Positions 30,590 through 41,159 are shown, numbered from the stretch's first letter. The stretch: DNA of 64,000 nucleotides from Nocardioides pantholopis (GCF_003710085.1 NZ_CP033324.1:1-64000); one strand, 5' to 3'. The notes: a model not told the origin generated them from the letters alone. Numbers and translations are program-made.

Positions 30590-31983
30590 GGCAGGCGGAC
30601 CACCTGGGTGGACTCCACGTCGGGATCCTCGTCGTCGGTGGTGGATAGGTCGGGCAGCGGCCGGCGGGCCTGGTCGGAGACGCGCAGCATCAGCGCGACG
30701 ATCACCCAGTTCGCGACCAGCGAGGAGCCGCCGTAGGAGAGGAACGGGGTGGTCAGGCCGGTCAGCGGGATCAGCCCGGTGACGCCGCCGACGACCACGA
30801 AGACCTGGAGGGCGAAGACCGCCGCGAGCCCGGTGGCCAGCAGCTTGCCGAAGCCGTCGCGGGAGATCAGCGCGGCGCGCAGCGCCCGCTCGACGATCAG
30901 GCCGTAGAGCAGCAGCACCGCGATGACGCCGGTCAGGCCGAGCTCCTCGCCGATGGCGCCGATGATGAAGTCGGACTCGGCGTAGGAGATCCGCCACGGG
31001 CTGCCCTCGCCGAAGCCGCGGCCCAGCAGCCCGCCCCAGGCCATGCCGAACAGCGACTCGACCAGCTGGTCGCTGTGCGGGCCGGAGGCCTGGCGGTAGT
31101 AGTCGAACGGGTCCAGCCAGATGTCGAAGCGCTGCCGGACGTGGCCGAAGAGCTGGTAGCCGGCGGCGGCGCCCGCCGTGAACAGCAGCCCGCCGACGAC
31201 CAGCCAGCCGGGCCGCTCGGTCGCGACGTAGAGCATGATCAGGAACAGGCCGAAGAACAGCAGGCTGGAGCCGAGGTCGCGCTGGAAGACCAGCACTCCG
31301 AGGCTGACCACCCACATCGCGAGCACCGGCCCGAGGTCGCGACCGCGGGGCAGGTCGACGAAGAGCACCCGGCGCCCGGCGAGCGCGAGCGCGTCGCGGT
31401 GCAGCACCAGGTAGCCGGCGAAGGTGACGACGAGCAGCACCTTGGCCACCTCGCCGGGCTGGAAGCTGAACGGCCCGATGCCGATCCAGATCCGGGCGCC
31501 GTTGATGGTCTTGCCGACGCCGGGCACCAGCGGCAGCAGCAGCAGCGCGAGGGCGCCCAGGCCGCTGGTGTAGGTGAACCGCTGCAGCAGGCGGTGGTCG
31601 CGCACCACCACCAGCGTGAGCACGAACAGGATCACGCCCAGCGTCATCCAGGTCAGCTGCTGTCGGGCGAAGGTGTGGTCCCCGGACGCGAGGTCGAGGC
31701 GGTGGATGACCGCCAGGCCCAGCCCGTTGAGGGCCGCCACCACCGGCAGCAGCACCGGGTCGGCGTACGGCGCGACGATGCGGACCGCGACGTGCGCGGC
31801 CACGACCAGGGCGGCCAGCCAGCCGCCGTACCCGACGATGTCGGCCGGGACGTGGCCCTCGACGCCGATGCCGACGGCGGCGTAGGCGCCGATGCCGACG
31901 GCGAGCGCGAGGATGAGCAGGAAGAGCTCCGCGCCCCGGCGCTGCCGGTGCACGAAGCCCATCAGGGAGCCGCTGGGAGCCAT
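30586..31983 (-). CDS. rodA: Peptidoglycan glycosyltransferase RodA (FtsW/RodA/SpoVE family)
   Basis: A polytopic SEDS polymerase that makes glycan strands from lipid II together with PbpA. Its 465 residues contain about 10-12 membrane segments and family motifs KTINGARIWIGIGPFSFQPG, QRDLGSSLLFFGLFL, and near the end LIPLTGLTTPFLSYGGSS. The C-terminal 30 residues are acidic and cytoplasmic. ATG 31983 starts 8 bp after the pstP stop; an internal ATG eight codons later is an alternative. It overlaps pbpA by 4 bp. Confidence 0.95.
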   Translation of the reverse strand: MAPSGSLMGFVHRQRRGAELFLLILALAVGIGAYAAVGIGVEGHVPADIVGYGGWLAALVVAAHVAVRIVAPYADPVLLPVVAALNGLGLAVIHRLDLASGDHTFARQQLTWMTLGVILFVLTLVVVRDHRLLQRFTYTSGLGALALLLLPLVPGVGKTINGARIWIGIGPFSFQPGEVAKVLLVVTFAGYLVLHRDALALAGRRVLFVDLPRGRDLGPVLAMWVVSLGVLVFQRDLGSSLLFFGLFLIMLYVATERPGWLVVGGLLFTAGAAAGYQLFGHVRQRFDIWLDPFDYYRQASGPHSDQLVESLFGMAWGGLLGRGFGEGSPWRISYAESDFIIGAIGEELGLTGVIAVLLLYGLIVERALRAALISRDGFGKLLATGLAAVFALQVFVVVGGVTGLIPLTGLTTPFLSYGGSSLVANWVIVALMLRVSDQARRPLPDLSTTDDEDPDVESTQVVRLP

Positions 31984-31991
31984 CGCCGGCC

Positions 31992-33341
31992 TCAGCCCGC
32001 CCGGCCCGCGCTCGCTGCGGTGCCGGCGCTCGAGGAACTCGTCTGGGTGGACACGGTCGTCTCGGTGGGTGCCATCTTGCCGGCGAGGTTGCGGACGGTG
32101 TCGCGGGCACTGTCGAGGGTGCCGCCGCCCATGCCGTCCTCGAGGCGGCGCTGCTGGACCGTCGGCAGTCGCTCGACGACCACGTTGGTGGTCTCGTAGG
32201 GCTCGGAGAGGGAGACCCCGGGCAGGTCGGCGCTGATGCCGCGGAAGATCACGACCACGCCGTCCTGCTCGCCGACGTAGTACTGGCGCTGGGACCACGA
32301 CCACGCGGCGGCCGTGGAGATCCAGACCAGGCCGACCAGGACCGCGAGCGCCAGGACCCGGCGCAGCCAGGCGAAGCGGGCCGGCGGGCGGGGGGCGTAG
32401 CGGGCCGCCTCGGGGTCGATCGGGTCGGCCGGGATCGCGAACGGCACGTCGGCGGGCAGGTCGGCGGGGACCGCCTCCAGCTCGCCGGTGTCGCCGCTGC
32501 GGTGGCCACGGAACAGGCCCGCGCCCAGGGCCCGCCCGGGGCGGCGGCGCAGCTCGGCGGCCGCGCCGACGAGCTGGGGGGCGAGCTCCTCGCCGTCCGC
32601 GTCGAGCACCGGCGTGTCGTCGCTGACGACCTCGGCGACCACGCAGGTGACGTTGTCGGAGCTCCCCGCGTCCAGGGAGGCGCGCACCAGCTCCACCGCG
32701 GCGTAGTCGGGGGTGCCCTCGCTGAGGATCGTGGCCAGCCGGGTGTCGTCGAGGACCCCGGAGGCCCCGTCGCTGCACAGCAGCAGCCGGTCGCCCGCCA
32801 GCAGGTCGAGCACGAACAGGTCCGGCTCGGTCTCGTGCATGCCGTCGAGGGCCTTGAGGATCAGGTTGCGGTGCGGGTGGACCCGCGCGTCGTCCTCGGT
32901 GATCCGGCCCTCGTCGATGAGGCTCTGGACGAATGTGTGGTCGCGGGTGAGCTGGCTCAGCTCGCCGTGGCGCAGCAGGTAGGCCCGGCTGTCGCCGACG
33001 TGGCCGATCGCGATCCGGTCGCCGTCGAAGAGGGCGACGGTGGCGGTGGTGCTGGTGCCGTTGAGGGAGGGATCCTCGTCAACGAGCTCGCCGATCCGGT
33101 CGTGGGCGCGGTGCAGGGCGCCGGAGACCAGGCCGAGCAGGTCGTCCGGCGTGGCCACCTCGGGGCGCTCGTCGAGGCGGCGCAGCTGCTGCACCGCGGT
33201 GCCGGAGGCGATGTCGCCGCGCGCGGCGCCGCCCACGCCGTCGCAGACGGTCAGCAGCCACGGCCCGGCGTACCCGGAGTCCTGGTTGTCCTTGCGGACC
33301 CGGCCGACGTCGGAGATCGCGGCGTACTGGAGGCGGAGCAT
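31992..33341 (-). CDS. pstP: PP2C-type protein phosphatase PstP
   Basis: Dephosphorylates the kinases and their targets. The 449-residue protein has an N-terminal PP2C domain (about 1-240) with metal-binding motifs SDVGRVRKDNQDSG, VCDGVGGAARGD, GHVGDSRAYLL and DNVTCVVAEV. A juxtamembrane region, one membrane segment (about 335-356) and an extracytoplasmic Thr/Ser-rich tail follow. This is the normal mycobacterial PstP plan. fhaB ends 13 bp upstream, and rodA follows after 8 bp. Confidence 0.95.
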   Translation of the reverse strand: MLRLQYAAISDVGRVRKDNQDSGYAGPWLLTVCDGVGGAARGDIASGTAVQQLRRLDERPEVATPDDLLGLVSGALHRAHDRIGELVDEDPSLNGTSTTATVALFDGDRIAIGHVGDSRAYLLRHGELSQLTRDHTFVQSLIDEGRITEDDARVHPHRNLILKALDGMHETEPDLFVLDLLAGDRLLLCSDGASGVLDDTRLATILSEGTPDYAAVELVRASLDAGSSDNVTCVVAEVVSDDTPVLDADGEELAPQLVGAAAELRRRPGRALGAGLFRGHRSGDTGELEAVPADLPADVPFAIPADPIDPEAARYAPRPPARFAWLRRVLALAVLVGLVWISTAAAWSWSQRQYYVGEQDGVVVIFRGISADLPGVSLSEPYETTNVVVERLPTVQQRRLEDGMGGGTLDSARDTVRNLAGKMAPTETTVSTQTSSSSAGTAASAGRAG

Positions 33342-33354
33342 CAGCGCGGGCCCG

Positions 33355-33831
33355 TCACTTCCGCAGCTCGAGGATCGTCTTGCCGATGCGGACCTGGGTG
33401 CCGAGGGTGATCGTGGTGGGCTGGGTGATCCGCACGTTGCCGATGTAGGTGCCGTTGGTGGACCCGAGGTCCTCGACGTACCACTGGTCGCCGGCGGCGG
33501 CGATCCGGGCGTGCCGGGTGGAGACGTAGTCGTCGTCGAGGCGGATCGCGGCGTCGGAGCCGCGGCCGATCAGGATCGGTGCCCGGTCGAGGTCGGCCCG
33601 CTCGCCGGCGTTGCCGCCCTCGACCACCAGGACGTGGGAGGGGGTGCCGCGGCGCTTCGAGGGGGTCTTGGGCCGGCGCTCCTTGGTGGGCGCCTGGCCG
33701 CGGCCGCGGGCGGACTCGGGGACCCGGGCGCCGAACATGTCGGTGCGGATCACGGAGACCGCCGAGAGCACGAAGATCCACAGGATGGCGAGGTAGGCGA
33801 TCCGGATCAGCAGCAGGGTGAGCTCAGACAA
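33355..33831 (-). CDS. fhaB: FHA-domain protein FhaB (FipA)
   Basis: A 158-residue membrane-anchored phosphothreonine reader. It has an N-terminal membrane segment (about 5-27), a basic linker and a C-terminal FHA domain (about 80-150) with LIGRGSDAAIRL, STRHARI and DLGSTNGTYIGN, the phosphopeptide-binding loops. In mycobacteria FipA links kinase signalling to FtsZ and FtsQ. The start overlaps fhaA by 8 bp. Confidence 0.93.
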   Translation of the reverse strand: MSELTLLLIRIAYLAILWIFVLSAVSVIRTDMFGARVPESARGRGQAPTKERRPKTPSKRRGTPSHVLVVEGGNAGERADLDRAPILIGRGSDAAIRLDDDYVSTRHARIAAAGDQWYVEDLGSTNGTYIGNVRITQPTTITLGTQVRIGKTILELRK

Positions 33832-34549
33832 CGCGGTCCTCCTCGACCACCCGCACGGTGAGCGTGGTGTTCCCGATCCGCACCGTGGACCCGTCGTGCA
33901 GCGCGGCGCGGGGGACCTTGCGGCCGTCGACCAGCAGCCCGTTGGTGGAGCCCAGGTCGTGGACCTCGACGCGCAGGTCGTCGCGGTCGCCGCGGGCGCC
34001 CTCGACGACGAGGAACTCGGCGTGCCGCCGGCTCACTCCGGGGTCGTTGATGCGAACGTCGGCCTCGGTGCCGCGGCCGACGACCAGGCCGGGCGGCTGG
34101 AGGGGCTGCCGGGTGCCGTTGACCTCGAGCATCGCCCGGGCGCGCCGTACCTGGGCGGGGGAGGCGTGGCCGGTCACCTTGGCCTGGGCGCGGCTGCGCA
34201 CCCGGAACCGGCCGGTGGTCAGGTCGTCGGCGGGCTCGAAGGAGAGCGTGACCGGGCCGGGGAAGGAGTAGCCCTGGGACTCGGCGTGCTCGCGGAGCTG
34301 GGTGACCAGCTCGTCGGCCATCGCGGTGTCGTACGGCGCCAGCCGGTCCAGGTCGGTGCCGGACAGCTCCACGTGGAAGTCGTTGGGGACCAGGCGGCGG
34401 TCCCGGGAGAGGATCTGGGCGTTGTTGTCGCACTCGCGCTGCAGCGCCGCGGCGATCTCGACCGGCTGGACCGCCGAGCGGAAGGCGCGCGCGAAGGCGC
34501 CGGAGATCAGCTGCTCGAGCCGCTGCTCGAACCGTTGCAGACCACCCAC
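33824..34549 (-). CDS. fhaA: FHA-domain protein FhaA with DUF3662
   Basis: A 241-residue soluble adaptor: DUF3662 domain (about 1-115, starting GGLQRFEQRLEQLISGAFAR) and FHA domain (about 150-235) with VVGRGTEADVRI, SRRHAEF and GSTNGLLVDG. It is shorter than mycobacterial FhaA because the linker is brief. First gene of the seven-gene operon. GTG 34549 is preceded by AAAGGAGG, one of the strongest ribosome sites in the window. A TACGAT hexamer on the minus strand (34672-34677) could be the operon's -10, giving a leader of about 115 nt. Confidence 0.93.
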   Translation of the reverse strand: MGGLQRFEQRLEQLISGAFARAFRSAVQPVEIAAALQRECDNNAQILSRDRRLVPNDFHVELSGTDLDRLAPYDTAMADELVTQLREHAESQGYSFPGPVTLSFEPADDLTTGRFRVRSRAQAKVTGHASPAQVRRARAMLEVNGTRQPLQPPGLVVGRGTEADVRINDPGVSRRHAEFLVVEGARGDRDDLRVEVHDLGSTNGLLVDGRKVPRAALHDGSTVRIGNTTLTVRVVEEDRVV

Positions 34550-34738
34550 GTCGCCTCCTTTCCGAGTTCTGACTTCTGCTCTCGCCCTGGGGGCCGCGCG
34601 ATCGCGGCCCGCTCGACCCTCCCACGAACCGCACGCAGGCCGAGTGACCGGCTCGTCGCCGGGTCGCCCTGATCGTATCCATGCGACCCCGGCGTACCCC
34701 GCCCGTCACGCGCCGATCGGGGCCCCTCGCTCCCCGGT

Positions 34739-34768
34739 TTGGGAATGTCCGGCGGGCTGGGATAGCCT
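34739..34768 (+). promoter_or_regulatory. Promoter of the tRNA-Leu gene
   Basis: TTGGGA (34739-34744), 18-bp spacer, TAGCCT (34763-34768); transcription would start a few bases before the mature tRNA end at 34782. Confidence 0.5.
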
Positions 34769-34781
34769 GACGCCGCTTCAA

Positions 34782-34865
34782 GCGCGAGTGGCGGAATAGG
34801 CAGACGCGCACGGTTCAGGTCCGTGTGTCCGAAAGGACGTGGGGGTTCAACTCCCCCCTCGCGCA
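34782..34865 (+). tRNA. tRNA-Leu(CAG)
   Basis: Class II tRNA of 84 nt: acceptor GCGCGAG paired with CTCGCGC, anticodon loop TTCAGGT with CAG at 34816-34818, variable arm TGTCCGAAAGGACG, T arm GGGGGTTCAACTCCCCC, discriminator A and encoded CCA (34866-34868). It reads CUG, the main leucine codon of this GC-rich genome. Confidence 0.97.
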
Positions 34866-34888
34866 CCACCCGGGGAACATCCCGGACC

Positions 34889-34927
34889 CGAGGCCGGGGC
34901 CTTCCAGAGATGGGAGTCCCGGCCTCG
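34889..34927 (+). terminator. Hairpin after tRNA-Leu
   Basis: 10-bp stem CGAGGCCGGG / CCCGGCCTCG with a 19-nt loop, 20 bp after the tRNA CCA end. Confidence 0.5.
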
Positions 34928-34975
34928 AGTCGTTTCCGGGCTCTCCAGGTCCGGCCGGCGACCCATACTGGGCAG

Positions 34976-35662
34976 ATGTCCGAGTCCGGATCTCGCGCGC
35001 CGGCCGCCCGAGGGGGCCGCTCGAGGCTGCTGCTGCTCGCGGTCGTCCTGGTGGTCGTGAACCTGCCGCTGGCGCAGAGCCTCTGGGAGCGCTGGCAGCT
35101 GGACCGGTCCGGGGCCGAGGTGGTCGCGGACGTGCGGGCCGAGCGGGCCCGGGACAGCGGCGGCGAGCCGACGTACCTGGTCTACTTCACCTACCCCGAG
35201 GAGATCGACCCCGCTCCCCAGCGGACCTGGCCGGTCGAGGTCGACGAGGACGCCCACGCCGCCGCGGTCGCGGGCGGGACGCTGCGGGTGCGGGTGCTGC
35301 CCGAGCACCAGTCGGTGTACGCCGTCGACGGTCAGGTGCGCAGCAGCTCGGTCCTGGTCGTGACCCTGCTGATCGACGCAGGGGTCCTCCTGGGCGCGCT
35401 GCTGCTGTGGCGCTTCCGGGGCCGGCTGCGCCCGGTGCTGGTGCTCGCGGCCGACGCCGACGTGGAGCCGGCGCCGGCGGAGGCGCTGCTGGAGCGGCGG
35501 GCCGGCGACTGCTACCTGGTCCGCGGCCGGGTCGTCGAGACGGCGCCGGGCGAGGTGCTGCTGGAGGTCGCCGACCGTCGGGTCCGGGTGCTGCTCGGCG
35601 TGCACACCAGCCTGGTCGGTGAGCAGGAGCTCGCGCAGGCCCGCGGCCGGCTGGTCGGCTGA
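34976..35662 (+). CDS. Hypothetical membrane protein, two membrane segments
   Basis: A 228-residue protein. It has a short basic N-terminus, membrane segment about 17-37, an extracytoplasmic beta-rich domain (40-122) with YLVYFTYPEE, a second membrane segment (about 125-147) and a cytoplasmic C-terminal domain. The layout is like DUF3592-type proteins, but I cannot assign the family firmly. ATG 34976 follows CATACT by 6 nt, fitting a leaderless start; longer upstream readings run through the tRNA-Leu region and are rejected. Convergent with the MmpL gene. Confidence 0.7.
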   Translation: MSESGSRAPAARGGRSRLLLLAVVLVVVNLPLAQSLWERWQLDRSGAEVVADVRAERARDSGGEPTYLVYFTYPEEIDPAPQRTWPVEVDEDAHAAAVAGGTLRVRVLPEHQSVYAVDGQVRSSSVLVVTLLIDAGVLLGALLLWRFRGRLRPVLVLAADADVEPAPAEALLERRAGDCYLVRGRVVETAPGEVLLEVADRRVRVLLGVHTSLVGEQELAQARGRLVG

Positions 35663-35729
35663 GCGGCGTTCGGGTGCGGGGATCTCGACACGCCCTCGCC
35701 CGGGGGCTCGGGCGGCTCGATCGGCGGGC

Positions 35730-35821
35730 GGGGCTCGGGGGGCTCGGGCGGGACTCGGGCGGGGCTCGGGGGGCTCGGGCGGGACTCGGGCGGGGCTCGG
35801 GGGCTCGGGCGGGACTCGGGC
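35730..35821. repeat. Tandem G-rich 31-bp repeat, three copies
   Basis: Three near-identical units (35730-35760, 35761-35791 and 35792-35821, the last one base shorter) built from GGGGCTCGGGGGGCTC and GGGCGGGACTCGGGC halves, each half sharing the GGCTCGGG theme. The G-rich strand has runs of 4-6 G. It lies in the convergent gap before the MmpL gene. Confidence 0.8.
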
Positions 35822-35835
35822 GGCGGGAACGGGAA

Positions 35836-35869
35836 CGGCCCGGGGTGCGCCGCAGCGCACCCCGGGCCG
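35836..35869. terminator. Bidirectional terminator
   Basis: Perfect 15-bp stem CGGCCCGGGGTGCGC / GCGCACCCCGGGCCG with CGCA loop, between the convergent membrane-protein gene and the MmpL gene. Confidence 0.75.
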
Positions 35870-35885
35870 CCCGGGAGGGGGTTGC

Positions 35886-38198
35886 TCAGACGCGGACCGC
35901 GTCGTCTCCGGTGGTGACCTCGTCACCCGACGGGCGCAGGTGCTCGCGCTCGAGCTTCTCGCCCTCGACGTCGACGACCGGAAGGATCCGGTCCAGCCAG
36001 GCCGGGAGGTACCAGGCCTTCTCACCGAGCAGGTACATCAGCGCCGGGATCAGCGCCATCCGGACGACGAAGGCGTCGAAGAGCACGGCGATCGCCAGGG
36101 CGAAGCCCATCGACTTGATGATCGGCTCATCGATGAGGATGAACGCGGCGAAGACCGAGATCATGATCGCCGCGGCCGCGGTGACGACCCGGGCGCTGTT
36201 GCGGAAGCCGTCGACCACCGCGTCGCGGGCGCTCATGCCGTGCACGTGCGCCTCGCGCATCCGGGTGACCAGGAAGACCTGGTAGTCCATCGCCAGCCCG
36301 AAGACCAGGCCGATCAGGAAGATCGGCATGAAGCTGACGATCGGCTGGCCCTCCATGATCCCGAAGGCGCCCTCCTGGAAGACCGCCACGGTCACGCCGA
36401 GGGTCGCGAGCACCGAGAGCAGGAACCCGAACGTCGCGGTCAGCGGGACCAGGATCGACCGGAAGACCAGCATCAGCAGCAGGAACGCCAGCCCGACGAC
36501 CACTGCCAGGTAGATCGGCAGCGCGTCGCTGAGCCGGTCCGAGACGTCGGTCGTGATCGCGGTCAGACCGGTCACGCCGGTGGTGGTGCCGGTCTCGGCC
36601 TCGATGTCGGACTGCCCGTCGCGCATCGCGGTGAGCAGGTCCTGGGTCGCGGTGTCCTCGGCCCCCGAGGACGGCGTCACCAGCACCTGGGCGCCGGTGC
36701 CCTCCTCGTTCATCGTGACCACCTGGGCGTTCTGCACGTCGTCGAGCTGGCCGGCCCACTGGGCCACGGCGCCGAAGGCGGCGGGACGCTCGGCGGCGTC
36801 GACGTCGGTGGCGTCGACCACGACCATCAGCGGGGCGTCCCGGCCCGGGCCGAAGGCCTCGGCGGTCAGGTCGGAGGCCTGGCGCTGGGTGGTGTCGACC
36901 GACGCGGTGCTGTCGGAGGGGAAGGCCAAGTGCAGGCCCTTCATCGGGATGGCCAGCGCGCCGAGCAGGACGATCGCGAGCAGGGCGACCACGACCGGGA
37001 ACCGGCCCACGGTCCGGGCCCAGCGCACGCCGTTGTTGAGCAGCTGGCCGTCGGCGTCGCGCTTCGGCTCGTAGCGCCGGACCTGGCCGCCGAACGCCTT
37101 GGACTTCAGCATCCCAAGCACGGCGGGCAGCAGCGTGAGTGCGACCAGGACCGAGATGAAGACCGTGCTGGCCGCGGCGATGCCCATCGAGGTCAGGAAC
37201 GGGATCCGCACGACAGCGAGCGCGGACAGGGCGATCAGCACGGTGAGACCGGCGAAGACCACCGCGGAGCCGGCGGTGCCGACCGAGATGCCCATCGCCT
37301 CCTCGCGGTCCTCGGTGTGGTGCAGCTCGTTGCGGTAGCGGGCCAGGATGAACAGCGCGTAGTCGATGCCGACCGCCAGGCCGATCATCGTGGCGAGCAT
37401 CGGGGTGGTGGAGCCGATCTCGGTGAACGCCGTCATCGCGGTGATGCCGGTGATGCCGAGGCCGACACCCAGGGCCGCGGTGACGATCGGGAGGCCGGCG
37501 GCGATCAGCGAGCCGAAGGTCAGGACCAGGACGATGAGGGCCACGCCGATGCCGATGAGCTCGGACGTCGCGTTCACCTCCAGCATTCCGGCGGAGCCGG
37601 AGCCGTTGGCCTCGACCTCGAGGCCGTCGACCCGGTGCTCGGCCATCGTGTCCATCAGCGCGTCGATGGTCCCGGGCTTCACGTCGGCGATGGTCTCGAC
37701 GTCGAAGTCGAAGGTGATCTGCCCGACCCGGCCGTCCTCGGACAGCGGGGAGAGCGCGGCGGCGTTGGCCTCCGCCTGCTCGCGCGGCAGCCCGCTCTCG
37801 GTGGCGGCGCCCACGATCATCTGCTCCTGGGCCGCCGCCGCCTGGACCGGGTTCGCCAGCGGGGTGTCCGGCATCTGCGGCAGCTGCGCCAGGTCGGCCA
37901 CCAGGGCGTCGACCTCCTTGGCGTTCTCCGGGTCGCTGAGCTTCTCGCCCTCGGGGGCGGCGACGACGACGTTGACGGTGGCCTGGTCGAAGGCGTCCTT
38001 GGCGTCGGGGAACAGCTCCGCCTGCATGTCGGCGGCCTTCTCCGAGGGGATCCCCGGGATGGAGAAGGAGTCGCTCATCGGCTTGGACATCGTCGCGGCG
38101 AAGGCGCCGACGACGATCATCGCCACCAGCCATCCGGCGATGAAGATCGGCCAGCGCCGGAAGGCGGTCTTGCCGAGTCGGTACAACAGGGTGGCCAC
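35886..38198 (-). CDS. MMPL-family RND transporter
   Basis: A 770-residue inner-membrane transporter of the MmpL/RND class. It has about 12 membrane segments in two similar halves, each with a large extracytoplasmic loop (about 40-205 and 415-535). Signature segments MLATMIGLAVGIDYALFILA and FGLAMDYQVFLVTRM carry the Asp-Tyr pair of the proton relay. Substrates of such proteins include lipids and drugs; this one is unknown. The TetR-type gene lies 37 bp upstream in the same direction, so they probably form an autoregulated operon. Confidence 0.93.
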   Translation of the reverse strand: MATLLYRLGKTAFRRWPIFIAGWLVAMIVVGAFAATMSKPMSDSFSIPGIPSEKAADMQAELFPDAKDAFDQATVNVVVAAPEGEKLSDPENAKEVDALVADLAQLPQMPDTPLANPVQAAAAQEQMIVGAATESGLPREQAEANAAALSPLSEDGRVGQITFDFDVETIADVKPGTIDALMDTMAEHRVDGLEVEANGSGSAGMLEVNATSELIGIGVALIVLVLTFGSLIAAGLPIVTAALGVGLGITGITAMTAFTEIGSTTPMLATMIGLAVGIDYALFILARYRNELHHTEDREEAMGISVGTAGSAVVFAGLTVLIALSALAVVRIPFLTSMGIAAASTVFISVLVALTLLPAVLGMLKSKAFGGQVRRYEPKRDADGQLLNNGVRWARTVGRFPVVVALLAIVLLGALAIPMKGLHLAFPSDSTASVDTTQRQASDLTAEAFGPGRDAPLMVVVDATDVDAAERPAAFGAVAQWAGQLDDVQNAQVVTMNEEGTGAQVLVTPSSGAEDTATQDLLTAMRDGQSDIEAETGTTTGVTGLTAITTDVSDRLSDALPIYLAVVVGLAFLLLMLVFRSILVPLTATFGFLLSVLATLGVTVAVFQEGAFGIMEGQPIVSFMPIFLIGLVFGLAMDYQVFLVTRMREAHVHGMSARDAVVDGFRNSARVVTAAAAIMISVFAAFILIDEPIIKSMGFALAIAVLFDAFVVRMALIPALMYLLGEKAWYLPAWLDRILPVVDVEGEKLEREHLRPSGDEVTTGDDAVRV

Positions 38199-38235
38199 GG
38201 GTTCTCCTGGAAGTGGGCTGTGCTGGGTGGTCGGG

Positions 38236-38823
38236 TCAGGCGAGCAGGCTGCGGGCGTCGTGCAGGGTCTGGTCGAACAGGTCGGGCATCGGGCGGTCGT
38301 CGCCGTCGAGGAACTGGGTCAGGGCGGCCTCGAAGACGGTCACGACCAGCCGGATCAGCAGCCGGGCGCGGGCTTGGTCGATCCGGTTCCCCTCGCGCTC
38401 GCCGATCAGGCCGACGAAGCCGGCGGTGACCTCCTCGAAGCGCTCGTGCACCGCGGCGAGGAGCTTGGGCGAGGAGGTGACCAGCGCGGTGACGCGGCGT
38501 AGGCCCTCCCGGTCCAGGCCCAGCTCGTTGGCCTCGAGGAAGGTGCGAGCGAGGACAGCGAGGTCCTCGATGAGGTCGCCGGTCGGGCCGCCGGCGACGA
38601 ACTCCCGCCGGGCCGCCTCGCTGATCAGCGGGACCGGCCCCAGCACGGCGTCCAGCTTGCCGGGGTAGTAGTTGAACAGCGTGCGCCGGGAGACCCCGGC
38701 GGCGTCGGCCAGCTCGTCCATCGTGAAGCCGTCGAGCCCCTGCTCGGCTGTCAGCACCTGGGCGCAGCGGGTGATCCGCACAGCGGTCTGCTGCCGCTTG
38801 AGGTCCCGGGTGCATCGGTGCAT
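38236..38823 (-). CDS. TetR-family transcriptional regulator (MmpL operon)
   Basis: A 195-residue dimeric repressor. The N-terminal helix-turn-helix is FTMDELADAAGVSRRTLFNY (about 32-51); the remainder is an alpha-helical ligand domain. It is the first gene of the operon with the MMPL transporter and probably represses its own promoter. ATG 38823 lies 4 nt after AAGAAT on the minus strand plus 2, i.e. a 6-nt spacing typical of leaderless starts here, with the inverted repeat at 38835-38857 over the same promoter. Confidence 0.9.
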   Translation of the reverse strand: MHRCTRDLKRQQTAVRITRCAQVLTAEQGLDGFTMDELADAAGVSRRTLFNYYPGKLDAVLGPVPLISEAARREFVAGGPTGDLIEDLAVLARTFLEANELGLDREGLRRVTALVTSSPKLLAAVHERFEEVTAGFVGLIGEREGNRIDQARARLLIRLVVTVFEAALTQFLDGDDRPMPDLFDQTLHDARSLLA

Positions 38824-38827
38824 GACG

Positions 38828-38857
38828 AGATTCTTGCACTGTGGCCCAAAAAGTGCA
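38828..38857 (-). promoter_or_regulatory. Promoter and candidate operator of the TetR-MmpL operon
   Basis: Inverted repeat TGCACT (38835-38840) / AGTGCA (38852-38857) with an 11-nt spacer, directly upstream of the minus-strand -10-like AAGAAT (38828-38833). TTGCACT...AAGTGCA arms are common in TetR operators. Confidence 0.5.
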
Positions 38858-38951
38858 GATCAGTGACTGGTGTCACAAGCCGGGTGGGCGGGCTCACCTG
38901 TGGCAGGCGTCCGACTTGCCGGTAGCCGTTCCCACGGCGGAGGGTGGCGGC

Positions 38952-40382
<1,431 letters not shown>

Positions 40383-40406
40383 CCGGGGCTCGCGGGGCCT
40401 CGCGGG

Positions 40407-41153
40407 CTACAGCGTCGCGTACAGCGCGGCGCCCACGACGCCGGCCCGGTTGCGCAGCGTGGCCGGGACGATCTCGGTCTCGATGCGCACCAGCGGCAGG
40501 AAGTGGTCGGCGCGCTTGCTGATGCCACCGCCGACCACGATCAGGTCGGGGGAGAAGAGCCGCTCCAGGGTCCGGTAGTACGTCGTGAGCCGCTCGGCCC
40601 ACTGCGCCATCGACAGCCCCTCGGCCTCGCGGGCGCTGTTCGCGGCGCGGCTCTCGGCGTCGTACCCGTCGATCTCGAGGTGGCCGAGCTCGGCGTTCGG
40701 CACCAGGACGCCGTCGTGGACCAGGGCGGAGCCGATGCCGGTGCCGAGGGTCGTCACGATCACGAGACCGTCGCGGCCGCGGGCGGCGCCGTACCGGACC
40801 TCGGCCAGGCCGGCGGCGTCGGCGTCGTTGACCACGTGCACGTCGCGGCCGGTGGCCTCGGTGAACAGGGCGTCGGCGTCGGTGCCGATCCAGGACTCGT
40901 CGATGTTCGCGGCCGAGCGGACCACGCCGTGGCGGACCACGCCCGGGACCGTGACCCCGATCGGGGCCGAGGAGGCCGGGAACTCGGCGAGCAGGCTCGA
41001 GAACACCTCGGCGACCGCCGCGGGGGTCGCGGGGCGCGGGGTGCGGACCCGCACCCGCTCGGCGGCGAAGTCGCCGGTGGTCAGGTCGACCGGCGCGCCC
41101 TTGATGCCGGTGCCGCCGAAGTCGATGCCGAAGGGGAGGTCCTGCGCAGTCAT
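40407..41153 (-). CDS. ppgK: Polyphosphate glucokinase
   Basis: Phosphorylates glucose using polyphosphate (and ATP), a hallmark of actinobacteria. Its 248 residues form a ROK-fold enzyme: phosphate loop [15 protein letters not shown] (9-23), [15 protein letters not shown] with the catalytic Asp, [14 protein letters not shown], the PpgK-type PNAELGH motif and the [11 protein letters not shown] loop. ATG 41153 follows a leaderless-type promoter. Convergent with the malic enzyme gene, with a 24-bp gap. Confidence 0.95.
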   Translation of the reverse strand: MTAQDLPFGIDFGGTGIKGAPVDLTTGDFAAERVRVRTPRPATPAAVAEVFSSLLAEFPASSAPIGVTVPGVVRHGVVRSAANIDESWIGTDADALFTEATGRDVHVVNDADAAGLAEVRYGAARGRDGLVIVTTLGTGIGSALVHDGVLVPNAELGHLEIDGYDAESRAANSAREAEGLSMAQWAERLTTYYRTLERLFSPDLIVVGGGISKRADHFLPLVRIETEIVPATLRNRAGVVGAALYATL

Positions 41154-41159
41154 GACGAC

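Noticed and set aside
35730..35821. 31-bp tandem units as a CRISPR array
   Set aside because: There are no spacers between units; it is a simple G-rich tandem repeat.
35619..38429. Long plus-strand frame opposite the MmpL gene
   Set aside because: No recognisable domain, very high Asp/Arg/His/Gln content, and it covers the TetR and MmpL genes in antisense.
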